From positions 1-33,949 of the forward strand of contig CAKQOW010000022.1 in NCBI GenBank assembly GCA_934256595.1: a stretch of 33,949 nucleotides of DNA, in the 5' to 3' direction. This DNA comes from an uncultured Clostridia bacterium (lineage in GTDB: Bacteria; Bacillota; Clostridia; Peptostreptococcales; Anaerovoracaceae). Of the stretch, positions 1 to 7,976 are shown piece after piece. The notes beneath the pieces are model-generated. The model was not told where the DNA came from. It did not search any database and saw only the letters and a list, made by a program, of their open reading frames with translations. Position numbers and translations under genes: made by a program. The first letter of the stretch is position 1, and the number at the start of each line of letters is the position of its first letter.

Positions 1-23
1 TACTTAATTGCTTTGTTTGCCAT
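1..23 (-). CDS. Start of an unidentified gene leaving the window
   Basis: A possible minus-strand gene starts with ATG at 23 and runs off the left edge; only the codons for MANKAIK are visible. An AGAGG-type ribosome binding site lies about 10 bases upstream, and a plausible sigma-A promoter (46-74) precedes it. Too little protein is present to name a function. Confidence 0.3.
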
Positions 24-45
24 CTTGCTTACCTCTTGTAATCAG

Positions 46-74
46 ATTATATTACTATGCAATACAAAGGTCAG
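46..74 (-). promoter_or_regulatory. Candidate sigma-A promoter for the gene at the left edge
   Basis: On the minus strand CTGACC (69-74) and a perfect TATAAT (46-51) are separated by 17 bases. The -35 box is imperfect. The start codon at 23 lies about 20 bases downstream. Confidence 0.35.
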
Positions 75-132
75 GAAGCACCGTGTTTATTGCAATTCAT
101 CCCGCCACCTGTAGAGGAGGGGGATTTCTTGC

Positions 133-672
133 TCACGGCGTGTTAAAGCCGAGAGCCATGCCTATCCGCGATGTAATATATTCCGACAGATTTTCGCTTA
201 GCTTCTGGTTTTTATAAAGCCACCAGCTGTCTGCCTCCGGCTTCCAGCCCTTTTCCTCCGAGCCGATGTTACTCAGCTCCGGCGTGCGGGAGGGAACTTC
301 CGGCAGGTCTGATATATCTCTCATAAGTGCAAGACGCCAGTATTCATTTTTGCGAAAAATCACATCTTCATAGGCAAGGCTGTCACAGTCGCTGACCCAG
401 AAGTTATCTGTAATCACAGCAGCATTTACTTTCATAGCGGTCTGATAATCGCCTGCGGTCTTTGATATTCTCTGATATCCCTTGACTGCTCTAATGTTAG
501 CTCTGGTCCTGTCTGCTGCTCTTTCTTCAATCCATCTTCTGATTTTTCCTGTGTTTAATATGTATAGAGGTGCAAGCTTTTCATTTAATATCTCATATTC
601 AAACTCTGAATTAAATTCAACAGTTCGGATATCACCACACATTATATACATATTATATGAAACTCCCTTCAT
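133..672 (-). CDS. HipA-like N-terminal region protein, probably truncated
   Basis: This encodes 179 residues from the ATG at 672, preceded by GGAGA. An earlier in-frame ATG at 687 overlaps a TATAAT box (686-691) and is less likely. The C-terminal part (SRTPELSNIGS, then ENLSEYITSRIGMALGFN) resembles, from memory, clostridial and phage proteins related to HipA kinases, in which this stretch leads into the kinase domain. Here the frame ends two residues after GFN at TGA, so no catalytic or metal-binding kinase motif is present. An overlapping frame stays open for about 20 codons past the stop, with no obvious kinase sequence. It follows vanT by about 50 bases on the same strand. I infer a 3'-truncated remnant; a short native protein cannot be excluded. 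Confidence 0.5.
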   Translation of the reverse strand: MKGVSYNMYIMCGDIRTVEFNSEFEYEILNEKLAPLYILNTGKIRRWIEERAADRTRANIRAVKGYQRISKTAGDYQTAMKVNAAVITDNFWVSDCDSLAYEDVIFRKNEYWRLALMRDISDLPEVPSRTPELSNIGSEEKGWKPEADSWWLYKNQKLSENLSEYITSRIGMALGFNTP

Positions 673-725
673 ATGAATTGTCTCCATTATATCATAACGT
701 GGTCATCTTTAACAGGTGCTGTATT

Positions 726-2867
726 TCATTTCACATTTTTTACTACCACAGGAAGCCTTGCTCCCATGCGGGCAAGCAGCTCATTGCTGATACTGCCGGA
801 GCTTTCTGCAACATCAGGCGCAGAAATGAAACCATCTGCACTGCTTCCTATAAGCACTGCCGTATCGCCTGCCCTTACCCCTTCAATACCTGTTATATCA
901 ACCATAAGCTGGTCCATACATATCCGCCCGATAACAGGCGCAATCCTGCCGCCTATGAGAACACCTGCATTGCCGCAGGAGAGAGTTCTCGGAAAGCCGT
1001 CTGCATAGCCTATTGGAAGCACTGCTATTTTACTGTCACATGCAGCCCTAAAGGCTCTGCCGTATCCTACATATTCTCCCTCTGCCACCTCTCTTGTCAG
1101 CGCGATTTTTGCCTTGAGCGACATTACCGGCCGCAGCTCAGGCTGTAAGGCGGTTTTATCCCAAGGCGTACTTAAGACTCCATACAAAGCTATGCCTACT
1201 CTCACATAATCGCATTTCAGTCCGGAATAATTCAGCAGCCCGTAGCTGCTCTGAATATGCAGCTCAGGCACTGAAATACCGCAGTCCTCCAGCAGGTTTA
1301 TTGCATGATAAAATCTCTGTATCTGCCTTTGGGTAAAATCAATATCATCTCTTTTAAGACTGTCACAGCTGCTCAGATGTGTAAACGCCCCTTCGATTTT
1401 GAGATATTTCATTTTGAAGGCATTCTTAATACTATTAATATCATCACAGGCAAAGCCCAGCCTGTGCATACCGCTGTCTATCTTTATATGAGCTTTTATG
1501 CAAACTCCCTGCCTGTTGAGCTTCCCTGCATATTCATAATCTATCAGAGTCTGGGTCAGTCTGTATTTTTTAAGTTCTCCGGCTCTATGCACATCGGTAT
1601 AACCAAGTATCAGAATATCCCCTCTTATGCCGTATTTTCTCAGCCTGATACCCTCGTCAATTGTTGCGACAGCAAAGCTCTTTATATTATTTTTTTCAAG
1701 ACAGGCAGCAATCTCATAGGCGCTGTGGCCATAGGCTTCCGCCTTGACTACAGCCATAAGCGAGCAGTCCTTTGGCATTGCTTTTTTTAATGTCCGGGCA
1801 TTGTATATGAGATTGCCCAGGTTTATCTCAATATATGCGCGCTCCGTTTTTATATTATGCTTCTGTTTTCTGCCGTTTCTCTCCCATAATACCGCAAGCA
1901 TGCAGGCTGCAGCTGCAGATATGGTACAGACTGCAGCATAATTCACCAGACTGTTATGAACTAAAAAATCCTGCATATGAAGCAGCCCGGCAACGCCCCT
2001 TACAGCTATTATCACCATAGGGTGTATGATATAGACAATCAGCGGCACACTGCGAAGGGCTTTTTTCTGCCTGCCTCTGAAATGCAGCACCGCACTGAAC
2101 AGAAAGTACATACACGGCAGCAGAAATATATACATACTGTCGTGCCTCTGCAGACCGTTTCGGTGAAGCACCATAGCCTCCCCGAACATCAGCACAAGGC
2201 TCAGAATCATACCTGTGCAGGCCTTCGGAAATGAAACCCTGCCTCTCATATCGGAAATAAATCCGCCCATTATCATAAACACAGGCGCCATAAAGATGCC
2301 GTTTCGTGTATAGTCGGACACCTGAAAGATAAGATTGTAGAAGCCTTCGACAGCCGGTATTTTTTCAGCAATGCCATAGTAGCTGTCACCGAAGAGTCCT
2401 ATCGTGTACAAAACGGCTGCTGCCGCAAAGCCCCTGCCATATCCCAGCTTTCGTATAAGCAGGTCTGCAATCACTATGCCTGCCATAGATGCAGGCAGAT
2501 ACCACAGATGATAAAGTGTGCCGTCAAAAATAATATCTTTTATAATATTGGGCAGAAGTTCAGACTGTGAAAAAGCCCCGCTGTATATATTGACCGGCAG
2601 ATACAAAATAACTGCCGCCGCATAAACAATCCCTGTTTTTTTCAGGAATTTATACAGCCTGCTGCCGTCATAGCGGTATTTTGAAAGCACAAAAAAGCTC
2701 GATGTCATAAAGAAAAACGGCACCGCAACGCGCCCAATGATACGCGTCAGAATGAAATTTCCCGTTTCACTAAAGGAAGCAAGCGGAGATGTATGTATGG
2801 CTATAACCAGAAGCGCCGCTGCAAAGCGCATTTTATCTATCCCTGTATAATATCTGTTTTCAGTCAT
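726..2867 (-). CDS. vanT: VanT-type membrane serine/alanine racemase
   Basis: VanT makes D-Ser from L-Ser for the altered peptidoglycan precursor. The 713-residue protein has two parts. Residues 1-330 form an acyltransferase-3-like membrane domain with about ten hydrophobic segments (RFAAALLVIAIHTS near the start). Residues 341-713 form an alanine-racemase fold with the PLP lysine K375 in AVVKAEAYGH, the VRVGIALYG and GYGRAF motifs, and RICMDQLMVD near the C-terminus. This fusion is diagnostic of VanT, where the membrane domain is thought to help serine uptake. The start at 2867 has GGAGG overlapping the vanXY stop codon, leaving 4 bases between the genes, so it is translated from the van mRNA. 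Whether it prefers serine or alanine cannot be read from sequence; the context argues for serine. Confidence 0.93.
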   Translation of the reverse strand: MTENRYYTGIDKMRFAAALLVIAIHTSPLASFSETGNFILTRIIGRVAVPFFFMTSSFFVLSKYRYDGSRLYKFLKKTGIVYAAAVILYLPVNIYSGAFSQSELLPNIIKDIIFDGTLYHLWYLPASMAGIVIADLLIRKLGYGRGFAAAAVLYTIGLFGDSYYGIAEKIPAVEGFYNLIFQVSDYTRNGIFMAPVFMIMGGFISDMRGRVSFPKACTGMILSLVLMFGEAMVLHRNGLQRHDSMYIFLLPCMYFLFSAVLHFRGRQKKALRSVPLIVYIIHPMVIIAVRGVAGLLHMQDFLVHNSLVNYAAVCTISAAAACMLAVLWERNGRKQKHNIKTERAYIEINLGNLIYNARTLKKAMPKDCSLMAVVKAEAYGHSAYEIAACLEKNNIKSFAVATIDEGIRLRKYGIRGDILILGYTDVHRAGELKKYRLTQTLIDYEYAGKLNRQGVCIKAHIKIDSGMHRLGFACDDINSIKNAFKMKYLKIEGAFTHLSSCDSLKRDDIDFTQRQIQRFYHAINLLEDCGISVPELHIQSSYGLLNYSGLKCDYVRVGIALYGVLSTPWDKTALQPELRPVMSLKAKIALTREVAEGEYVGYGRAFRAACDSKIAVLPIGYADGFPRTLSCGNAGVLIGGRIAPVIGRICMDQLMVDITGIEGVRAGDTAVLIGSSADGFISAPDVAESSGSISNELLARMGARLPVVVKNVK

Positions 2868-2871
2868 AGCT

Positions 2872-3612
2872 CTACCTCCGCACAGTTACAACAAATCCGT
2901 CTTTGTTATTTCCTGAAATCTGATATGCTTTATCCTCCGGCAGATTTATCTCTGTAAGTCCTTCCGAAGCAGGCACATAATAAATACAGGTGTTCTGAAA
3001 TTCAAGTGGGTATTCGCTGCTGCAGTTCTTAATTAAGTCAATGTATTCCTCCAAAGCAAGCCCCATCTGCTTTATAACCTCGGAGTGCGGAAGTCCTGTA
3101 TATCTGAAATGCCACGGCTCACAGGAAATACCGGTAATCTTCTCCTTGTCTTTTTCGTATCTTTGTATAAATCCGAACTCGGCTGCCTTTTCTCTGAAAC
3201 GCTGACATATCCCGCTGTGTGGAAAGTCGGGACAGATAAAATCAACGCTGCCTGCATTTAACCCTAAATCAATGGCAAGACCGCTCTGGTGCTCGCTTCT
3301 GCCCGGCAGGGCAACAAACTTTCGTGTAAACACATCGCCGTTTTCTCTCAGCGAGTCCTCATATATTTCCGTCTGCTCTGCCAGAGAACGGTATCCGCTT
3401 ACGCAAACTATAGACTCCCCTGCCGATATTTCATTCAGCAGGCTTTTCAGAGCCACTGCAGCCTTTGCTTCAAGCAGGGTGTCATGCTGCTTCTCATCAG
3501 CAGGCACAAGTTGTATATCTGCTGCTTTTCTTATAGGATTTTTCTCATTTACCAAAATAAGATTTCCTTCATATATTTTTTCTCTGTCAAGAGTTACAGT
3601 TTTCATAATCAT
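2872..3612 (-). CDS. vanXY: VanXY bifunctional D,D-dipeptidase/D,D-carboxypeptidase
   Basis: VanXY removes D-Ala-ended precursors: it cleaves D-Ala-D-Ala and trims the terminal D-Ala of pentapeptide, so that D-Ser-ended precursors predominate. This 246-residue protein has the zinc-peptidase signature SEHQSGLAID, giving ligands H108 and D115, and CEPWHFR, giving catalytic E165 and ligand H168. R75 in SGYRS is the usual substrate-contact arginine. There is no signal peptide, as expected for the cytoplasmic VanXY type. The ATG at 3612 overlaps the vanG stop by four bases (ATGA), so translation is probably coupled; a second ATG two codons in (3606) is an alternative. The order vanG-vanXY-vanT matches known vanG/vanC-type operons. 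Confidence 0.92.
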   Translation of the reverse strand: MIMKTVTLDREKIYEGNLILVNEKNPIRKAADIQLVPADEKQHDTLLEAKAAVALKSLLNEISAGESIVCVSGYRSLAEQTEIYEDSLRENGDVFTRKFVALPGRSEHQSGLAIDLGLNAGSVDFICPDFPHSGICQRFREKAAEFGFIQRYEKDKEKITGISCEPWHFRYTGLPHSEVIKQMGLALEEYIDLIKNCSSEYPLEFQNTCIYYVPASEGLTEINLPEDKAYQISGNNKDGFVVTVRR

Positions 3613-4655
3613 CTGTACAGCCCCAGCAGTCTGTCCAGCATCTGCGAAAACGACAGTCCTGCTCCTTTCATCATATTCGGAAAACGACTGTGAGAGGTAA
3701 ATCCCGGAATAGTATTTACTTCATTAAACACTATTTCACCCGCAGGAGTCAGAAACATATCGACTCTTGCAAAGCCTGAACAGCCCAGCGCCTTATATAT
3801 AGTCACCGCAGCCTTCTGAATCCTTTTTTCTGTTTCCGCATCTATCCTTGCAGGCATATGAATTTTTGAAGTTACCAGCTGATATTTTTCGGTATAATCA
3901 AAGAAGCCTCCTGAAAGCTCAATTTCATCCACCCTGCCTGTCATCAGCTTGTCGATGCCCATAACTGCACAGCCTGTTTCAAAGCCCTCTACAGCTTCCT
4001 CCGCTATGACTTCACAGTCATACTGAAATGCTTTGAGCACCGCCTCTTCAAGCTCATCACTGCACACTACCCTTGTAATGCCAAAGGAGGACCCTGCGCG
4101 AACAGGCTTGACAAAAACGGGATAGGAAAGCTCTCTGTTGATTTTCTCAAGCGCTGCTTCCATATCCGCTCTTTTGAAGGTAATCGATTCGGGCACCGAA
4201 ATTCCCGCAAGGCTTACAAGCTTATGCGCCCTATCCTTATCCATACACAGTGCGGAGGAAAGAGTATCACAGCCCACAAGCTGCACTCCGGCAAGTTCTA
4301 AAAGCCCCTGTACTGTGCCGTCCTCACCGTTTTTTCCGTGAAGAACGGGAAATGCCATATCAATTTTTACAGTAGTATAACTGCCGTCTGTAAACTCTAT
4401 AAAGCCACCTGTTTCGGGGCTTTGTGAAAAGCATATTTTATACATATTTCCGGCATCCAAGAGCCACGAGTTATCGGCTATGTTTTCCGGACTTCCCGTA
4501 TAGTGATACCATTCACCGTTTTGGGTAATTCCAAGCATTATAGCATCGAATTTTTCTGCATCAATATTTGATATAACTGAGTATGCCGACTGCAGGGACA
4601 CTTCGTATTCTGCAGAGCGCCCTCCGAAAATTACCGCAAGCTTTTTCTTTTTCAT
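3609..4655 (-). CDS. vanG: VanG-type D-alanine--D-serine ligase
   Basis: This ATP-grasp ligase of 348 residues joins D-Ala to D-Ser, giving precursors with low vancomycin affinity. The N-terminus AVIFGGRSAEYEVSLQSA is typical of the Ddl/Van family. The specificity loop reads FFDYTEKYQL (residues 251-260). An EKY core is what I know from D-Ala-D-Ser ligases (VanC, VanE, VanG), whereas D-Ala-D-Lac ligases differ there. The C-terminal FNEVNTIPGFT is the conserved Mg-ATP site. Start at 4655: AAGGAAGG lies just upstream, and the start overlaps the stop of a possible 11-codon leader. VanR boxes and a hairpin lie in the 180 bases after vanS. The neighbouring vanXY and vanT make the assignment as D-Ser ligase firm; activity is untested. 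Confidence 0.93.
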   Translation of the reverse strand: MKKKKLAVIFGGRSAEYEVSLQSAYSVISNIDAEKFDAIMLGITQNGEWYHYTGSPENIADNSWLLDAGNMYKICFSQSPETGGFIEFTDGSYTTVKIDMAFPVLHGKNGEDGTVQGLLELAGVQLVGCDTLSSALCMDKDRAHKLVSLAGISVPESITFKRADMEAALEKINRELSYPVFVKPVRAGSSFGITRVVCSDELEEAVLKAFQYDCEVIAEEAVEGFETGCAVMGIDKLMTGRVDEIELSGGFFDYTEKYQLVTSKIHMPARIDAETEKRIQKAAVTIYKALGCSGFARVDMFLTPAGEIVFNEVNTIPGFTSHSRFPNMMKGAGLSFSQMLDRLLGLYR

Positions 4656-4690
4656 TATTTAATCCCTTCCTTCTCTTTCTGCTGCATCAT
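4655..4690 (-). CDS. Possible 11-residue leader peptide ahead of vanG
   Basis: A mini-frame encoding MMQQKEKEGIK starts at 4690 and stops in TAATG, sharing one base with the vanG start. The vanG ribosome binding site lies inside it, so its translation could couple to vanG. The best Shine-Dalgarno candidate for the leader (AAGGA) lies about 17 bases upstream, which is too far to be convincing. It may be chance. Confidence 0.25.
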   Translation of the reverse strand: MMQQKEKEGIK

Positions 4691-4730
4691 GTGCGCAGAC
4701 TGATTTTCCTTATGAGCTTTATAAATATAA

Positions 4731-4774
4731 AAACTCCTGTTTAAGTACTGCTATTGTACTAAAAACAGGAGTTT
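4731..4774 (-). terminator. Strong hairpin between vanS and vanG
   Basis: Arms AAACTCCTGTTT (4774-4763 on the minus strand) and AAACAGGAGTTT (4742-4731) enclose a second stem AGTAC/GTACT. The structure is followed by TTTATATTT on the minus strand. It can terminate the vanRS transcript. Because the VanR boxes lie upstream of it, it could also act as a 5' leader hairpin or attenuator of the vanG transcript. Confidence 0.75.
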
Positions 4775-4797
4775 AATTTATCTGTTTGTGCCTACAT

Positions 4798-4841
4798 GTT
4801 TCTTATGTTTTTCTGTTTAAATTCTTACGATTTTCTTACGA
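4798..4841 (-). promoter_or_regulatory. Tandem VanR boxes at 11-bp period (vanG promoter region)
   Basis: Read on the minus strand, four consecutive 11-base units occur: TCGTAAGAAAA (4841-4831), TCGTAAGAATT (4830-4820), TAAACAGAAAA (4819-4809) and ACATAAGAAAC (4808-4798). The first two fit TCGTANGAAANT, the VanR-binding core I know from vanA-type promoters. The last two are degenerate. The array overlaps the last codons and stop of vanS. A weak -10 (TAAATT, around 4776-4781) follows at a spacing that would place the last unit over the -35 region, as expected for an activator. Confidence 0.7.
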
Positions 4842-5930
4842 AAGCGGTAGGCTGACTGTAAAATCTATTGTTTCATTTTCGCTTGCCGCGCTTATGGTGC
4901 CATGGTGAAGCTCTGTTATCTGTCTTGCAACAGCAAGTCCCAGTCCCGCGCCGCCGCGGCTGCTTCTTGAGGCATCAACGCGATAAAACTGCTCGAATAT
5001 CCGAGCCAGCTTTTCCTTTGGAATGGTGTTGCCGCGGTTTCTGAAATGTATCACAGCGCTTTTTTCTGCGACTGCTGCTTCAATATTTATCTCGCTTCCA
5101 TCAAAGCTGTATATTACTGCATTGCGCAGAAGATTGTCAAACACTCTCTGGATTTTGTCCGCATCGCAGTAAAGCATTATATCCTCCTCTGCTTTAAGGC
5201 TGCAGGTCAGATTTTTTTCTTTCAGCATAGGTCCGAATTCAAATACAAGCTGCTCCAGGAGCCTTGTAAGATTAACCCTGCTGTACTGCAGCACAATTTC
5301 AGAAAGGTTAAATCGTGTAATCTCAAAAAATTCATTAATTAAATCCTCGAGCCGCTCTGCTTTGTCCAGAGCTATGGACAGATATTTCTCCTTAAGTTCC
5401 GGCGAAATTTCCTTTTCATCGTGCAGCAGGCTCAAATATCCAAGCACTGAGGAAAGCGGTGTTTTCAGGTCATGCGCCAGATACATAATCATATCTGCTT
5501 TGCGCTGCTCCGCCTCTTCACGAAGCCGTATGTTTTCCTGCGACCTTGCCCTTGCAAGATTAAGCTCATTTTGTATGTCCAAAAGCTCATTCGATAACTC
5601 AACAGGCGGCGCATCACGATTAGACAGAGCTTTGGCGGCTCCAACAACCTCATCCATATACCCTGTGGATTTTCTGATTGCTTTAAGCATAAATATGATG
5701 CCTCCTGCCACCAGAGCAACAATTATAATATATGGTGCAAGAGCCTGAAGGGTTTTGAAGAACTCATAAACCGGAGAGTAACTGCTCCACACAAAAGTCC
5801 TTGTAAGAACAATCCCTGAAACAAAATATCCTCCGCTCATTACGGCAAATAAAATAAGCAGGTATATGAAAAATCTGTTTATGATGCTTCTGGAAAGCCC
5901 TGAAGCTTCCTTTCTGTTATTCAATTTCAT
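4836..5930 (-). CDS. vanS: VanS sensor histidine kinase
   Basis: This 364-residue membrane kinase phosphorylates VanR in response to glycopeptides. Two transmembrane segments (about residues 19-42 and 66-84) flank an outer loop of only about 23 residues. The H-box LAHDLKTPLSSV gives phospho-acceptor H153. The N-box is DNLLRNAVIYS and the G-box GGAGLGLAVARQI; a coiled-coil linker (about 115-145) precedes the H-box. The frame is open further upstream, but the ATG at 5930, which overlaps the vanR stop by 14 bases, gives the normal N-terminus MKLNNRKEAS. Its final codons overlap the VanR boxes. With so short a sensor loop, the ligand-sensing mode cannot be judged from sequence; the van assignment rests on context and resemblance. 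Confidence 0.88.
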   Translation of the reverse strand: MKLNNRKEASGLSRSIINRFFIYLLILFAVMSGGYFVSGIVLTRTFVWSSYSPVYEFFKTLQALAPYIIIVALVAGGIIFMLKAIRKSTGYMDEVVGAAKALSNRDAPPVELSNELLDIQNELNLARARSQENIRLREEAEQRKADMIMYLAHDLKTPLSSVLGYLSLLHDEKEISPELKEKYLSIALDKAERLEDLINEFFEITRFNLSEIVLQYSRVNLTRLLEQLVFEFGPMLKEKNLTCSLKAEEDIMLYCDADKIQRVFDNLLRNAVIYSFDGSEINIEAAVAEKSAVIHFRNRGNTIPKEKLARIFEQFYRVDASRSSRGGAGLGLAVARQITELHHGTISAASENETIDFTVSLPLS

Positions 5931-6612
5931 AGCCCACACCCCACACCGTCTTAATGAACTTCGGATTTCTGGCAGGCTCGTGCATTTTTTCTCTGAGTCT
6001 GCCGATATGCGCCATAACAGTATTGTTACTGTTAAAATATTTTTCTTTCCAGACAGCTTCAAACAGTTCTTCCGAAGAAACAACCCTGCCTCTGTTTTCA
6101 CACAGGTACCACAGTATTGAAAATTCAATAGGTGTAAGCTGCAGCTCTTTGCCGAAAAGCGTGCATTTGTGACTGTCGTTATTGATTACCAGCCCTCTGA
6201 TATCATATTCGTTTTGCTCTTCTGCACTGTTTGCCGGCTGATTGTATTTTCGGTAGCGCCGAAGCTGTGTTTTTACTCTTGCCACAACCTCCAGCGAATT
6301 AAAAGGCTTGGTGATGTAATCATCTGCCCCCAGTGTAAGCCCCATTATTTTATCTCCACTTTCAATTTTCGCCGTAAGCATAATCACCGGAAAATAATAT
6401 TTCTCTCTGATTTTACGGCATATCTGAAATCCGTCAATGTCAGGCAGCATTACATCAAGTATCGCCAAATCAATATCCGTATTTTCAATGCACTCAAGGG
6501 CATCTGCTCCATTATGAAATTTACAGACAGTATAGCCGTCATTTTTTAAATACAGTTCAAGCAAATCGGCTATTTCCCTTTCATCGTCAACTACTAAAAT
6601 CCTCTCCTCCAT
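5917..6612 (-). CDS. vanR: VanR OmpR-family response regulator
   Basis: This 231-residue two-domain regulator should activate vanG-vanXY-vanT when phosphorylated. The receiver domain (1-115) has VVDDE acidic residues, phospho-acceptor D53 in AILDVMLP, T80 in MLTAK and K102 in ITKPF. A winged-helix DNA-binding domain (about 130-231) ends in KTVWGVGYEIE. The ATG at 6612 has an AGAAGGAG ribosome binding site. It is followed by the overlapping vanS. The 36-base gap to the upstream methyltransferase gene contains a TATAAT but no strong -35, so vanRS may have its own weak promoter, be read from upstream, or both. Confidence 0.9.
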   Translation of the reverse strand: MEERILVVDDEREIADLLELYLKNDGYTVCKFHNGADALECIENTDIDLAILDVMLPDIDGFQICRKIREKYYFPVIMLTAKIESGDKIMGLTLGADDYITKPFNSLEVVARVKTQLRRYRKYNQPANSAEEQNEYDIRGLVINNDSHKCTLFGKELQLTPIEFSILWYLCENRGRVVSSEELFEAVWKEKYFNSNNTVMAHIGRLREKMHEPARNPKFIKTVWGVGYEIE

Positions 6613-6636
6613 TTAATACTCCTTCTGATATGTTTC

Positions 6637-6642
6637 ATTATA
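6637..6642 (-). promoter_or_regulatory. Candidate -10 box for vanRS
   Basis: A perfect TATAAT on the minus strand lies 25 bases upstream of the vanR ATG. The -35 position, in the tail of the preceding gene, has no good TTGACA match, so the promoter would be weak or activator-dependent. Confidence 0.35.
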
Positions 6643-6648
6643 CTTTCC

Positions 6649-7215
6649 CTATTTTTTCTTTGTTACAAGCATTATGCAGGGCGCATTTTCAGGCTGGTTT
6701 ATCATAGAGATATACGCGCAGTGGTATATACCTTTATCAAGGCTATTTCCCCATTCCAGCACATTGTCTTTCTCAATCTGCCCTGCGGGATGACCCGGAT
6801 AGATTACAACAGTAACTATGCCGTCTGCTTTAATCATATCTATGGCTTTGTCAAGGGCTGCTATTGTAGTATCCGTTGTGGTTGTAATCTGTTTTTCTCC
6901 CGACGGCAGATACCCCAGATTGAAAACTATTGCGGAAACCTGCTCTGAAATATGCCTGTCCATTTCCTCATGCCCGTTATATACAAGCTCTATCTCCGAG
7001 GGCGCCTCGTTTTGCATCAGAAATTCAGAAGCCCTCATAAGCGCCAGCGGCTGAATGTCAAATCCGTACACCTTGCCTGTTTCGCCTACAAGCTCAGACA
7101 GCGTCAGTGTGTCATTGCCGTTGCCTACGGTGGCATCTACTACGGTATCGCCTCTGTTTATATAATCGGCAGTAATACTCATTGCAAATTTTGCTGTGTT
7201 TCTTAACAGGTTCAT
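6649..7215 (-). CDS. mnmM: YtqB/MnmM-like SAM-dependent methyltransferase
   Basis: This 188-residue class-I methyltransferase belongs to the family once called putative rRNA methylase (YtqB). In Bacillus a member has been reported as MnmM, which methylates the 5-aminomethyl-2-thiouridine wobble base of tRNA. The SAM site shows VVDATVGNGNDTL (about residues 25-37) and GFDIQPLAL. The family-typical FNLGYLPSGEK and VIYPGH motifs follow. It starts at 7215, sharing one base with the stop of the DUF1847 gene (TAATG), so the two are coupled. It is unrelated in function to the van genes downstream. The fold is certain; the tRNA substrate is inferred from the family. Confidence 0.8.
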   Translation of the reverse strand: MNLLRNTAKFAMSITADYINRGDTVVDATVGNGNDTLTLSELVGETGKVYGFDIQPLALMRASEFLMQNEAPSEIELVYNGHEEMDRHISEQVSAIVFNLGYLPSGEKQITTTTDTTIAALDKAIDMIKADGIVTVVIYPGHPAGQIEKDNVLEWGNSLDKGIYHCAYISMINQPENAPCIMLVTKKK

Positions 7216-7853
7216 TATTTGTCTCCGAATTTATCCTTGAAATATCCGCCCGCGCAGTATATTGCAGCGCATGGGTTGTTGCCTGTGGCTCTGTCCTTTG
7301 ACACGAGAGTTGTCACAAAAGCGTCTGTATATTTTGCCGCATATTTATAGAACAGTGAGTCGTGGCCTACACAAAGGCCTAAAACAACTATAAAGTCCAC
7401 ATTCTCATCTGCAAGAAATCTTGCCTGACCTATGGGATTGCAGGCAGCTTCAAACTGTCCCTCTTTGAGCTTCATATCATTGGGTATGCCGAATGTGCCC
7501 TTGTCGTTTCCTCCGGTTTTGCATATCACAGAGTGAACATTAAGTCCCTGCGCCTCAAATATTCTCTGCACAGTCTTTGCTTCTTTTATCAGCCCCAGAC
7601 AGAATGCCAGTCCGATTTCTTTATATCCCATTTTTTTGCAGAATTCTATGGTTTCTCTTACTCTGTTCCACTGTCCGTAGCCCTCTTTTTCTATTTTGGC
7701 AGCCTCTACAAAAAATCTGTTGTTTTCACTGCTCATATATTCTTCTCTTACCTCATCTGATGCGGCAATGTCCCTCATGGGACAGTTTTCGGGAGCGCTG
7801 CCTGCATCTCCTCCAAAGCAGGCAAGCCTGCCGCAGTCTGTGCATCTGTACAT
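7215..7853 (-). CDS. DUF1847 cysteine-rich putative metal-binding protein
   Basis: This 212-residue soluble protein starts MYRCTDCGRLAC and carries further cysteines (ENCPMRD, AFCLGL, CNPIGQA, GLCVGHDSLF, NNPCAAIYC). This is the pattern of the DUF1847 family of anaerobes, annotated as metal-binding; the role is unknown. Cysteine spacing at the N-terminus suggests a zinc or Fe-S site. The ATG at 7853 is preceded by GGAGAGAAAAGAAT. A 17-bp-spaced promoter (7908-7936) drives it together with the methyltransferase gene. The protein has no signal peptide. Function cannot be inferred from this context. Confidence 0.8.
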   Translation of the reverse strand: MYRCTDCGRLACFGGDAGSAPENCPMRDIAASDEVREEYMSSENNRFFVEAAKIEKEGYGQWNRVRETIEFCKKMGYKEIGLAFCLGLIKEAKTVQRIFEAQGLNVHSVICKTGGNDKGTFGIPNDMKLKEGQFEAACNPIGQARFLADENVDFIVVLGLCVGHDSLFYKYAAKYTDAFVTTLVSKDRATGNNPCAAIYCAGGYFKDKFGDK

Positions 7854-7907
7854 ATTCTTTTCTCTCCTGTTTTAAAAATTGTGCAATATTTATGCCTTTT
7901 GTTTCTA

Positions 7908-7936
7908 ATTTTATCATAATAGATGTATTTATCCAA
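7908..7936 (-). promoter_or_regulatory. Sigma-A promoter for DUF1847-mnmM
   Basis: TTGGAT (7936-7931) and TAAAAT (7913-7908) on the minus strand are 17 bases apart, about 55 bases upstream of the DUF1847 start. Confidence 0.6.
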
Positions 7937-7976
7937 TACATACAGCTCTATTGAGTGGAGGCTGGCCTGCAGCCCC

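Noticed and set aside
657..1148. Plus-strand frames inside vanT and other minus-strand genes
   Set aside because: They are antisense shadows of well-supported genes with no ribosome sites or protein motifs.
5931..6128. N-terminal extension of vanS
   Set aside because: It runs antiparallel to nothing known and lies wholly within vanR on the same strand in another frame; the ATG overlapping the vanR stop gives the normal kinase N-terminus.
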